A stretch of 64,000 nucleotides of DNA from Pseudomonas sp. MYb185 (GTDB taxonomy: Bacteria; Pseudomonadota; Gammaproteobacteria; Pseudomonadales; Pseudomonadaceae): contig NZ_PCQD01000008.1 in assembly GCF_002979975.1 (NCBI RefSeq), positions 1 to 64,000 of the forward strand, given 5' to 3'. Of this stretch, positions 40,101 to 48,061 are shown one piece after another. The notes below the pieces were generated by a model. It was not told the origin of the DNA and made no database searches. It saw only the letters and a list, made by a program, of their open reading frames with translations. The translations under genes and the position numbers were made by a program. Numbering within the stretch: the stretch's first letter is position 1; every line of letters starts with the position of its first letter.

Positions 40101-40477
40101 TCGTCACCGAGCACCTGATCAACTGGTCGCTGTCCGACACCGTCACCCGTGTCACGGTGAAGATCGATGTAGCCTATGGTTCGGATGTGGCTCTGGTGCG
40201 CAGCCTGCTGCTGCAGATCGCCGAGAATAATCCGCGGGTGCTGGATGAACCGGAACCCCTGGTGCTGTTTCTCGGTTTCAATGACAACCGACTGGATCAC
40301 GAACTGCGCATGCATGTGCGACAGTTGGGCGACCGCAACCCGGCCATCGACGAAACCAACCGGGAAATCGATCGCCTGTTCGCCGAAAACCATATAGAAA
40401 TCGCCTCCCGACAGATGGATATCAATCTGCGTACCAGCCAGGGCCTGGAGCGGTTGATAAGCACCAGGAGAGAGTGA
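37178..40477 (+). CDS. mscK: Large mechanosensitive channel, MscK (KefA)-like
   Basis: 1099-residue inner-membrane channel of the MscS superfamily, expected to open on membrane tension. The start is the ATG at 37178 ([21 protein letters not shown], a signal peptide), not the TTG three codons upstream. A long periplasmic helical, coiled-coil domain runs to about residue 485, rich in Gln/Leu heptads. About ten hydrophobic segments follow (about 490-930). The MscS pore and beta domain is [34 protein letters not shown] (blocks near residue 911), then [22 protein letters not shown]. YbiO/YjeP-type paralogues are alternatives; length and architecture fit MscK. Confidence 0.88.
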   Translation: [1099 protein letters not shown]

Positions 40478-40546
40478 AACCGCCGCTTGCGCGGCAACAG
40501 GCGGGGAACGCACAATAGCGTTTTCCCTGTCATCCGAGCATTGCCA

Positions 40547-41113
40547 ATGCCAAAAGCCTCCGAACTGAAGAAAGGCCAGATCGTCCAGATCAACAGCCAG
40601 CCGTATATCGTTTCCCAGATCGATGTGAAGAGCCCGTCCTCACGCAGCGGTACCACCCTGTACAAGGTGCGCTTCAACCATGCGCAGACCAAGCAGAAGC
40701 TCGAACAGAGCCTGACCGGTGATGACTTCTTCGCGCCCATCGACTTCCAGAAGCGCGCGGTGCAGTTTCTCTACCAGGATGCCGATGGCTACACCTTCAT
40801 GGATAATGAGGATTACACCCAGTTCACCCTGAGCCTGGACGCCCTCGAAGAACAGATTCCCTACCTGTATGACGGTATCCAGGGGCTGTATGGGCTGGTG
40901 GTGGAAGGCAACCTGGTCGGTGTGGAGCTGCCGTCTGTGGTGGAGATGGCGATTGCCGAAACGCCGCCGGCTATCAAGGGTTCCTCGGCCAGCGCCAGGA
41001 CCAAGACCGCGCGCTTTGCCAGCGGTCTGGAGATCCAGATCCCCGAGTACCTGGAAACCGGTGAAGTGGTACGCATCAACACCGAAACCGGTAAATTCAT
41101 GTCGCGCGCCTGA
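40547..41113 (+). CDS. efpL: Elongation factor P-like protein EfpL (YeiP)
   Basis: EF-P paralogue that relieves ribosome stalling at certain proline-rich and other motifs. The start MPKASELKKGQIVQINSQPY at 40547 gives 188 aa. The tip of domain I reads SPSSRSG with Arg33 where EF-P has its modified lysine. That marks the YeiP/EfpL branch, which works without post-translational modification. Domain III ends RFASGLEIQIPEYLETGEVVRINTETGKFMSR (blocks). Next to an esterase gene, 9 nt downstream. Confidence 0.92.
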   Translation: MPKASELKKGQIVQINSQPYIVSQIDVKSPSSRSGTTLYKVRFNHAQTKQKLEQSLTGDDFFAPIDFQKRAVQFLYQDADGYTFMDNEDYTQFTLSLDALEEQIPYLYDGIQGLYGLVVEGNLVGVELPSVVEMAIAETPPAIKGSSASARTKTARFASGLEIQIPEYLETGEVVRINTETGKFMSRA

Positions 41114-41122
41114 GGATAAAGC

Positions 41123-41779
41123 ATGTCGAACGAAGCCCTGATCATCGAATCGCCCAAGCCGGCGGATGCCTGCGTCATCTGGCTGCATGGCCTGGGCGCG
41201 GACCGCTATGACTTCGTGCCGGTGGTCAAGGCGCTGGAGCTGCCGGCCGATCACCGCGTACGCTTCATCTTCCCGCAGGCGCCAACCCGCCCGGTGACCA
41301 TCAATAACGGCTTCCCCATGCCATGCTGGTTCGACATCCTGGCGATAGCGCCACAACGGGTGATGAATATGGCGCAGTTGGCCGAGTCGGTAGCGATGGT
41401 CCGCGGCCTGGTCGAGCAGCAGATCGACAGCGGCATCGACGCCTCGCGCATCGTGCTGGCCGGCTTCTCCCAGGGCGGTGCAGTGATCATGCTCGCAGCG
41501 GTGGAAAGTGGCCTGCCGCTGGGCGGCATCATGGCCCTGTCGACCTATGGCCCTGGCCTGGAACAGGCCCTGCGCGACCATCAGGGGCCGACGCTGGACG
41601 CTTTCTTCGCCCACGGCCTGCATGACGATATCCTGCGGCCGGAGCTCGGCCGCCAGGCCCACGACCTGTTGCAGGGCGCCGGGCATACCGCGCATTGGCA
41701 CGTCTACCCGATGGGGCATGAGGTGTGCCCGGCGGAGATCGCCGATATCCGCGACTGGCTGAACAATCGTTTAGCGTGA
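41123..41779 (+). CDS. Carboxylesterase / phospholipase of the EstB (acyl-protein thioesterase) type
   Basis: 218-residue alpha/beta-hydrolase cytosolic esterase. The triad is Ser116 in GFSQGGAV, Asp168 in HGLHDDIL, and His199 in YPMGHEVCP. The N-terminal VIWLHGLGADRYDFVPVV and the IFPQAPTRPVTINNG loop are typical of the carboxylesterase II/APT family. Natural substrate is unknown. It follows efpL by 9 nt, and a strong hairpin comes 27 nt past the stop. Confidence 0.9.
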   Translation: MSNEALIIESPKPADACVIWLHGLGADRYDFVPVVKALELPADHRVRFIFPQAPTRPVTINNGFPMPCWFDILAIAPQRVMNMAQLAESVAMVRGLVEQQIDSGIDASRIVLAGFSQGGAVIMLAAVESGLPLGGIMALSTYGPGLEQALRDHQGPTLDAFFAHGLHDDILRPELGRQAHDLLQGAGHTAHWHVYPMGHEVCPAEIADIRDWLNNRLA

Positions 41780-41805
41780 AAGTCGCATAGCGAGCCTTCT
41801 AATGG

Positions 41806-41852
41806 CCTTCTCCCGTTCCGGGAGAAGGTGGCGCGTAGCGCCGGAAGAGGGA
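41806..41852 (+). terminator. Repeat hairpin after the esterase gene
   Basis: CCTTCTCCCG (41806-41815) and CGGGAGAAGG (41819-41828) make a 10-bp stem with a 3-nt loop. It is followed by a small GGCGC/GCGCC hairpin and GGAAGAGGG. It resembles a relative of the CCCTCTCCC repeats and probably acts as a terminator, though no U-run follows. Confidence 0.55.
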
Positions 41853-41977
41853 ACGATCACGCCGCCGCGGACTTTCATTATTCGGGTGCCCATGGCGGCA
41901 TGATCGTTGGGTCTTCGCTAACCGCCTGGGTTGCTTTACACTGCTCGATGATTCCCATATCACATCGAGAGACGATT

Positions 41978-43525
41978 GTGCTCAAGGCACTGAAAAAACT
42001 ATTCAAACCGGGCAAGACACCGGCTCCGCATCACGAGACGCACATCGAGCCGGCCGCTGCCCCGGTCGCCCCGGGCAGCGCCACGCCGACACCCGCGGCG
42101 CAGGCCCAGGCTAAACACGACAAGCACGAAAAGAAGGATGCCCGCCCGCGGCGCACCCGCCAGGCCAAGGCACGTCCGGCACCTGCGCCGGCCAAGCCCT
42201 GGGCCATCACTGATTTCGCCGTGGAACCAGCCGAGGGCAAGACCCGCTTTCATGACTTCCCGCTGCCCGACAGCCTGATGCGCGCCATTCAGGACCAGGG
42301 GTTCAGCTATTGCACACCGATCCAGGCCCAGGTGCTGGGTAATACCCTGCTTGGGCACGACGCCATCGGGCGCGCCCAGACCGGCACCGGCAAAACCGCT
42401 GCGTTCCTGATCTCGACCATTACCCAGTTGCTGGAAACCCCGCCGCCGGATGAGCGCTTCATGGGCGAGCCGCGGGCGCTGATCATCGCACCGACCCGCG
42501 AGCTGGTGATGCAGATCGCCAGTGATGCCGAAGGCCTGACCAAGCATTGCGGCCTGAACGTCATGGGCTTCGTCGGCGGCATGGACTATGACAAGCAGCT
42601 CAAGCAGTTGGAAAAGAAATACTGCGACATCCTGGTGGCGACACCGGGGCGCCTGCTGGACTTCTGCAATCGCGGCGAGGTGCACCTGGACCTGGTCGAG
42701 GTGCTGATCCTGGATGAAGCCGACCGCATGCTGGATATGGGCTTCATCCCGCAGGTACGCCAGATCATCCGCCAGACCCCACGCAAGGGTGAGCGCCAGA
42801 CGCTGCTGTTCTCCGCCACCTTCAGCGATGACGTGATGAACCTGGCGCAGCAGTGGACAGTCGACCCGGCCATCGTCGAGATCGAACCGGAACGCCCCGC
42901 CTCGGAAAACATCACCCAGAAGGTCTACGCCGTCAGCAGCAGCGACAAGTACAAGCTGCTGTTCAACCTGGTCACCCAACTGGAGCTGGAGCGGGTGATG
43001 GTGTTCGCCAACCGCAAGGACGAGGTGCGCCGCATCCAGGAACGTCTGGTGCGCGATGGCATCGATGCCGCCCAGCTGTCCGGCGACGTACCGCAGAACA
43101 AGCGGGTGCGCACGCTGGAGAACTTCCGCGAGGGCAAGCTGCGGGTGCTGGTCGCCACCGATGTGGCCGGGCGCGGTATTCATATCGACGGCATCAGCCA
43201 CGTGATCAACTACACCCTGCCGGAAGACCCGGAGGACTACGTCCACCGCATCGGCCGGACCGGGCGCGCCGGTGCCAAGGGTACCTCGATCAGCTTCGCC
43301 GGCGAGGATGACGCCTTCCAGTTGCCACCGATCGAGGAATTGCTGGGCGGCAAGCTGGAGTGCATGCCACCGGAAGAAGAGCTGATCAAGCCGGTGCCCA
43401 AGCGTCAGCGCAGCGCCGAGGAGAAGGCCGCCAGCGATGCCAACGAAGCCGAACAGGCCGCCGCCGCTGCAGCCAATCGCAGGCGTTCAAGTTCAAGAAG
43501 GGATGGTCGACGGGACCGTCGCTGA
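41978..43525 (+). CDS. rhlB: ATP-dependent RNA helicase RhlB (DEAD-box)
   Basis: DEAD-box RNA helicase, in E. coli a degradosome part. The GTG start at 41978 behind GAGAGAC gives 515 aa beginning [12 protein letters not shown], as in pseudomonad RhlB; a longer frame upstream runs through the terminator hairpin. A basic, Ala/Pro-rich N-terminal tail (about 85 aa) precedes motifs [33 protein letters not shown], and the helicase-C [13 protein letters not shown]. The C-terminus is a basic [15 protein letters not shown] tail. Confidence 0.9.
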   Translation: MLKALKKLFKPGKTPAPHHETHIEPAAAPVAPGSATPTPAAQAQAKHDKHEKKDARPRRTRQAKARPAPAPAKPWAITDFAVEPAEGKTRFHDFPLPDSLMRAIQDQGFSYCTPIQAQVLGNTLLGHDAIGRAQTGTGKTAAFLISTITQLLETPPPDERFMGEPRALIIAPTRELVMQIASDAEGLTKHCGLNVMGFVGGMDYDKQLKQLEKKYCDILVATPGRLLDFCNRGEVHLDLVEVLILDEADRMLDMGFIPQVRQIIRQTPRKGERQTLLFSATFSDDVMNLAQQWTVDPAIVEIEPERPASENITQKVYAVSSSDKYKLLFNLVTQLELERVMVFANRKDEVRRIQERLVRDGIDAAQLSGDVPQNKRVRTLENFREGKLRVLVATDVAGRGIHIDGISHVINYTLPEDPEDYVHRIGRTGRAGAKGTSISFAGEDDAFQLPPIEELLGGKLECMPPEEELIKPVPKRQRSAEEKAASDANEAEQAAAAAANRRRSSSRRDGRRDRR

Positions 43526-43538
43526 GTCTTTTTCACAA

Positions 43539-43574
43539 CCGGGCCGATGACTATAACCCGCTCATTCGGCCCGG
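43539..43574 (+). terminator. Hairpin downstream of rhlB
   Basis: CCGGGCCGA (43539-43547) pairs with TCGGCCCGG (43566-43574); 18-nt loop, 13 nt past the stop. No T-run follows. The rest of the gap to 43789 has no recognisable gene. Confidence 0.45.
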
Positions 43575-43789
43575 GTGAACCCCCATCCGTCCGTTAATGG
43601 CGATCTTCCACATTTATTTCATTGACGCTTGTAGCCGTCATTTACTTTGCGCTATACCTCAATCAACCGACCGATGCCTGGCAGTGATCCATTGATACCG
43701 CCAGGTAATGCGAGTCGGTCTTGCGGACTGCCAGGTGCGGACCGGTGCCTGATACAGTCTCGTATACGGCCATTGCGAGGTAATAGCCC

Positions 43790-45172
43790 ATGGAAGCGTG
43801 CGGAGCGACCCGACACACCTTCTACGTACTGGATACCAACGTCCTCATCCACGATCCCAATGCCCTGCTCAATTTTGAAGAACACCACGTTATCATCCCG
43901 ATGACCGTCCTCGAAGAACTCGACAAGCTCAAATCAGGCAAGACCAGCACCGCCGCAGACTGCCGTCAGGCGATCCGGCTGATCGACCAGACCCTGGCCG
44001 ATGCCCCTCCCGCGCTGGTTGAATCCGGCGTACCGATCCAGCGCGGCAAACTCGGCCCCAACGGCACCCTGGCGATCCTCATGGACAAGGCGCCGATCCC
44101 CGCGCACTGCCTGCCCAATGACATCAACGACAACAAGATCATCAACCAGTTATGCCAACTGCAGATCCGCCATCCCGATGACCGCATCGCGCTGGTGTCC
44201 AAGGACATCAACATGCGGCTCAAGGCCCGCGCCTGCGGTATCGATGCGGAGGACTACCACACCGACCAACTGCTCGACGACATCAACCTGCTGGCCCGCG
44301 GTTACCATCAGATCGAGGGCTCGTTCTGGGACCGCGCCAGCCGCGTCGAAACCCGCCAGCTGACTGGCCAGACCCTGCATGATGTGCAGTTGATCGACAA
44401 CCTGCCGGCCCTGCACATCAATGACTTCATCATCGACGAGCAGGGCTTTGTCGGTCAGATCAAGGCAGTCGACGGGGTCAATCTGCAGCTGCTCGACATG
44501 CACCGCGAACCGCTGATGCATCAGGAAGCATGGGGACTGCGGCCGAGGGACCTGTTCCAGGCGCTGGCCATGCACGCCCTGCTGGACCCGGACATCCACC
44601 TGGTCAACCTCACCGGCGCCGCCGGCTCGGGCAAGACCATCCTGGCGCTGGCGGCAGCGATCGAGCAGACCATGGTCAGCAAGACCTACCGGCGCATCAT
44701 CGCCACCCGCAGCACCCAGGGGCTGGACGAGGATATCGGCTTTCTCCCCGGTACCGAGAAGGAGAAGATGGAACCCTGGCTGGGCGCGATCACCGACAAC
44801 CTGGAAGCCCTGCACATGGACGACGAATGCACCCATGGCAGCGTGGAATACATCCTCGACCGGGTACCGCTGCAGTTCAAGTCGCTGAACTACATCCGCG
44901 GGCGCAGCTTCCAGCAGAGCTTCATCCTGATCGACGAAAGCCAGAACCTCACACCGCACCAGATCAAGACCATCATCACCCGCGCTGGCAACGGCTCCAA
45001 GGTGGTGTGTCTGGGCAACCTGGCGCAGATCGATACACCCTACCTGAACGCCACCAGTTCCGGTCTTACCTACCTGACCGAATGTTTCAAGGACTTTCCC
45101 CACGGCGTGCATATTCACCTGCAGGGCGTACCCCGCTCGCTGCTGGCGGAGTACGCAGAGACCCACCTGTAA
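43790..45172 (+). CDS. PIN-PhoH fusion ATPase (PhoH2-type)
   Basis: 460-residue protein with an N-terminal PIN RNase domain (VLDTNVLIHDPNALLNF; acidic residues in LEELDKLK and the LVSKDINMR segment) and a C-terminal PhoH-type P-loop ATPase (LTGAAGSGKTILALAAA near residue 280, FILIDESQNLTPHQIKTIITR). PhoH2 proteins from other bacteria act as RNA helicase-nucleases; the partner antitoxin PhoAT is not seen here, and the upstream 264 bp hold no gene. Start: ATG 43790 behind GAGG. Confidence 0.9.
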   Translation: MEACGATRHTFYVLDTNVLIHDPNALLNFEEHHVIIPMTVLEELDKLKSGKTSTAADCRQAIRLIDQTLADAPPALVESGVPIQRGKLGPNGTLAILMDKAPIPAHCLPNDINDNKIINQLCQLQIRHPDDRIALVSKDINMRLKARACGIDAEDYHTDQLLDDINLLARGYHQIEGSFWDRASRVETRQLTGQTLHDVQLIDNLPALHINDFIIDEQGFVGQIKAVDGVNLQLLDMHREPLMHQEAWGLRPRDLFQALAMHALLDPDIHLVNLTGAAGSGKTILALAAAIEQTMVSKTYRRIIATRSTQGLDEDIGFLPGTEKEKMEPWLGAITDNLEALHMDDECTHGSVEYILDRVPLQFKSLNYIRGRSFQQSFILIDESQNLTPHQIKTIITRAGNGSKVVCLGNLAQIDTPYLNATSSGLTYLTECFKDFPHGVHIHLQGVPRSLLAEYAETHL

Positions 45173-45180
45173 ACCGGTCC

Positions 45181-45203
45181 AGCCCCTGCTGCAAGGAGGG
45201 GCT
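45181..45203 (+). terminator. Hairpin after the PIN-PhoH gene
   Basis: AGCCCCT (45181-45187) pairs with AGGGGCT (45197-45203) across a 9-nt loop, eight bases past the stop. No strong T-run follows. The CATTGCGAG repeat cluster begins directly after it. Confidence 0.45.
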
Positions 45204-45210
45204 GCTCCCA

Positions 45211-45435
45211 TGGATTGCCACGTCGGCAAAAAACGCCGCCTCGCAATGACGGCGGGGAGCGCAACGCGGCAAGCAGCGCACAAGAGCTTACCCAGAACCC
45301 CGTCATTGCGAGCCCTGCAAGGGTGCGGCAACCGCTTGTCATTGGGAGCCCTGCAAGGGCACTACAATCCTCGTCATTGCGAGCGAAGCGCGGCAATCCA
45401 GTGATAGCGGGATGCTCGAAGCATATGGATTGCCA
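45211..45435. repeat. Cluster of CATTGCGAG/GGCAATCC dispersed repeats
   Basis: Several copies in both orientations: 45211-45251 (TGGATTGCC...CTCGCAATGAC), 45301-45333 (CGTCATTGCGAGCCCTGC...GCGGCAACC), 45336-45371 (TGTCATTGGGAGCCCTGC...ACAATCC), 45372-45400 (CGTCATTGCGAGCGAAGCG then CGGCAATCCA), and a half copy at 45425-45435. A decayed CCATTGGGAGCC is at 45464. It fills the 357-bp gap between the PIN-PhoH gene and yaaA. The same family flanks the 39-bp array at 6.7-7.2 kb. No gene is seen in the gap. Confidence 0.75.
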
Positions 45436-45529
45436 AGACACAAGATAAACGGCTTTATCAGTCCCATTGGGAGCCTTTGGCCGGTGTATGCGGCATAATA
45501 TCCGGCACTGCATTTAAGGAGCCCTTGTC

Positions 45530-46306
45530 ATGCTGATGGTGATTTCCCCCGCCAAGACCCTGGATTACGACACCGCACCGGTCACCAAGCGCCATACCCT
45601 GCCGCGCTATCTGGATCACAGCCGGGAACTGATCGAGGTGCTGCGGGAAAAATCGCCCCAGGACATCGCCGTGCTGATGTCACTGTCGGACAAACTCGCC
45701 AGCCTCAACGTCGCCCGCTACGACAGCTGGAGCGATACCTTCACTGCCGAGAACAGCAAGCAGGCCCTGCTGGCATTCAAGGGTGACGTCTATACCGGGC
45801 TCAATGCCGAGGACTTCAGCGAGGAGGATTTCGACTTCGCCCAGCAGCACCTGCGCATGCTCTCCGGGCTGTACGGCATCCTGCGGCCACTGGACCTGAT
45901 GCAGCCCTACCGCCTGGAAATGGGCACCAAACTGGCCAACCCGCGTGGCAAGGACCTGTACAGTTTCTGGGGCGAGCACATCACCGAGTGGCTGAACCAG
46001 GACCTGGCCGAACAGGGCGACGGCGTGCTGCTGAATCTGGCGTCACAGGAATATTTCGGCGCGGTCAAACCCAAGGCCCTGGATGGCCGGCTGATCGAGA
46101 CGGTATTCAGGGACCAGAAGAACGGTCAGTACAAGATCATCAGCTTCTACGCCAAGAAGGCCCGTGGCCTGATGGCCCGCTATGTGATCAAGGAACGCCT
46201 GCAGGATCCGGAAGGGTTGAAGGACTTCAATCTGGACGGTTATCGCTATGACCAGGCCAGCTCCAGCCCTGACAAGCTGGTATTCCTGCGTGAAGAGCAG
46301 CGCTGA
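45530..46306 (+). CDS. yaaA: Peroxide stress protein YaaA (DUF328)
   Basis: 258-residue DUF328/UPF0246 protein; in E. coli it lowers free iron and DNA damage during peroxide stress and binds DNA. Motifs: [15 protein letters not shown] at the N-terminus, [24 protein letters not shown] (two blocks), [12 protein letters not shown], and [13 protein letters not shown]. It is followed after 3 nt by a Crp/Fnr regulator gene, suggesting a shared transcript. Confidence 0.93.
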   Translation: MLMVISPAKTLDYDTAPVTKRHTLPRYLDHSRELIEVLREKSPQDIAVLMSLSDKLASLNVARYDSWSDTFTAENSKQALLAFKGDVYTGLNAEDFSEEDFDFAQQHLRMLSGLYGILRPLDLMQPYRLEMGTKLANPRGKDLYSFWGEHITEWLNQDLAEQGDGVLLNLASQEYFGAVKPKALDGRLIETVFRDQKNGQYKIISFYAKKARGLMARYVIKERLQDPEGLKDFNLDGYRYDQASSSPDKLVFLREEQR

Positions 46307-46309
46307 GCC

Positions 46310-47053
46310 ATGACCGGCGCCGGGCAGAACGGCTCGTCACCAGGGCCCAGTGACCGACTTACCCAGTTGCTGCAACATAATCGCTGGTTTGGTGACCTGC
46401 CGACTGACTGCATCAGCGAGATAGTGGCGATGGCGCGATTGCGCGGGGTGGATGATGGGCAGCGGCTATTTGCCCGCGGCGATCTGCCGGACGGTCTGTA
46501 TGGTATCTGCAGCGGCAGCGTGCGCATCAGCAATACCGGCACCGATGGGCGCGAAGCACTGCTGACGGTACTCAGCCCCGGCAGTTGGTTTGGCGAGATA
46601 TCCCTGTTCGATGGCCTGCCCCGCACCCATGACGCCCATGCCATGGGTGCCACCGAACTGCTGCTGATTCCGCAGAAGGGTTTCCAGCAACTGCTCGAAC
46701 GCCGTCCCGAGCTTTATCCGCATTTCATGCGGCTGCTGTGCCGACGCCTGCGCCTGTCATTCAACATGATGGACGACAGCGCCCTGCTCCCGCTGCCTGC
46801 CCGGCTGGCCAAACGCCTGTTGATGCATGCGCAGTACTACGGCGAAATGGCGATGAGCAATGAGCGGCTGTCCATCCAGCTATCCCAGGAAACCCTGGGC
46901 CTGATGCTCAACAGCTCGCGCCAGAGCATCAACCGCCTGCTCAAGCAGTTCGAACAGGCCGGCTGGATTCGCATCCACTACAGCCAGATCAGTATTCTCG
47001 ATGAAGAAGCCCTGACCCGCATCGCAACGGGCAGCGGTATGCCTGGGGTGTAG
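46310..47053 (+). CDS. Crp/Fnr-family transcriptional regulator
   Basis: 247-residue regulator: cyclic-nucleotide-binding beta-roll (GDLPDGLYGICSGSVRISN, LSPGSWFGEISLFDGLPRTHDAHA) and a C-terminal winged helix (SQETLGLMLNSSRQSINRLLKQFEQAGWI). It lacks the four-cysteine N-terminal motif of Fnr/Anr; the cAMP-pocket Arg-Ser/Thr pair is replaced by Arg-Thr-His, so ligand is uncertain. The gene begins 3 nt after yaaA. Its last codons (MPGV-stop) lie in the 29-nt dispersed repeat, so the C-terminus may have been altered by repeat insertion. Confidence 0.88.
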   Translation: MTGAGQNGSSPGPSDRLTQLLQHNRWFGDLPTDCISEIVAMARLRGVDDGQRLFARGDLPDGLYGICSGSVRISNTGTDGREALLTVLSPGSWFGEISLFDGLPRTHDAHAMGATELLLIPQKGFQQLLERRPELYPHFMRLLCRRLRLSFNMMDDSALLPLPARLAKRLLMHAQYYGEMAMSNERLSIQLSQETLGLMLNSSRQSINRLLKQFEQAGWIRIHYSQISILDEEALTRIATGSGMPGV

Positions 47054-47073
47054 CCCCCCGGTCCGCGTTCGGG
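47045..47073 (-). repeat. 29-nt dispersed repeat overlapping the regulator stop codon
   Basis: The reverse complement matches 21215-21243 at 28 of 29 positions. The stop codon of the Crp/Fnr gene (47051-47053) lies inside it. It abuts the 97-bp array, which carries a similar GTGTAGCGC...GCTACGCC hairpin. Confidence 0.65.
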
Positions 47074-47098
47074 CAATATGCCTATGGCCTGGCCCGGC

Positions 47099-47478
47099 CG
47101 TCGTCGAGCAGGCGCTCGACAACCCGGGAGCAGCGCGGTACCAGGGTGTAGCGCACCGACGCTACGCCTGCGGGCTGGCCGGCAGCCTTCAAACCCGTCG
47201 TCGAGCAGGCGCTCGACAACCCAGGAGCAGCGCGGTACCGGAGTGTAGCGCATCGGCGCTACGCCTGCGGACTGGCCCGCAGCCTCAAGACCCGTCGTCG
47301 AGCAGGCGCTCGACAACCCAGGAGCAGCGCGGTACCGGGGTGTAGCGCCCCCGCGCTACGCCTGCGGACTGGCCGGCAGCCTCAAGACCCGTCGTCGAGC
47401 AGGCACTCGACAACCCGGGAGCGGCACGGTACCGGGGTGTAGCGCCCCGGCGCTACGCCTGCGGGCTGGTCGGCAATC
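47099..47478. repeat. 97-bp tandem array, four units
   Basis: Units begin CGTCGTCGAGCAGGC at 47099, 47196, 47293 and 47390, exactly 97 bp apart. Each has a TCGAGCAGGCGCTCGA hairpin and a GTGTAGCGC...GCGCTACGCC hairpin. The last unit ends at the flavodoxin stop codon (47479). Differences among units are a few substitutions each. It fills the gap between convergent genes; no protein-coding signal is seen. Confidence 0.85.
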
Positions 47479-47943
47479 TCAGGCCTGGCCGTTACGCAGG
47501 CGCGCAATGAAATCATCCAGCCACGGCTTGGCATCTTCCTCGGGGGTGACCGTTTCACTGGCGTCGAGCCGCAGCATCGGCAGCGCTTCGCTGGCCTGGA
47601 CTTCCAGCAGCAGCTCGCGGATTTGTTCACCACCCAGGCAGAAGGTATCGCCGTAACCGGCGTCGCCCAGCGCAATGACGCCGAAGGGTTTGCCTGTCAG
47701 CAAAGGAAAGCGCGACTGCATGTCGTAGTAGAAATCCTGGATGGTGGCCGGCAGTTCCCCCATGCCGGTGGTCGAGCAACAGACCAGGATCGCGTCAGCA
47801 TTGGCCTCGAGCAATGCATCCACCGTCGCCGGCTTGATGCGGGTAACCTGCAGCCCGGCTGCCCGGCAGCGCTCTGCCGCTTCGTCAGCCACCTCATCGG
47901 CAGTGCCGAAAACCGAACCACTGAGTATCGCCAGATGCATCAT
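47479..47943 (-). CDS. Flavodoxin-domain protein (MioC-like)
   Basis: 154-residue FMN-binding flavodoxin, similar to E. coli MioC and to a pseudomonad gene next to folM. FMN phosphate loop: LSGSVFGTADEVADE at residues 7-21; second loop STTGMGELP near 58; third loop GDAGYGDTFC near 93. Redox partner is unknown. The start may be the first or second ATG. The 3' end abuts the 97-bp array; the 118-bp gap to folM holds the divergent promoters. Confidence 0.88.
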   Translation of the reverse strand: MMHLAILSGSVFGTADEVADEAAERCRAAGLQVTRIKPATVDALLEANADAILVCCSTTGMGELPATIQDFYYDMQSRFPLLTGKPFGVIALGDAGYGDTFCLGGEQIRELLLEVQASEALPMLRLDASETVTPEEDAKPWLDDFIARLRNGQA

Positions 47944-48061
47944 TACCCCCTTTGCTGATTGACCGGGCGCATATTATGCCCCAATCGCCACCCCGCTGCC
48001 GGACCGAACCGGACAGACATGCTAATATGCCGCCCTCGACAGACCACAGGATGCCGGCCCG

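Noticed and set aside
47099-47478. CRISPR or integron-type array
   Set aside because: Units are near-identical tandem copies without spacers or cassettes, and no integrase is seen.
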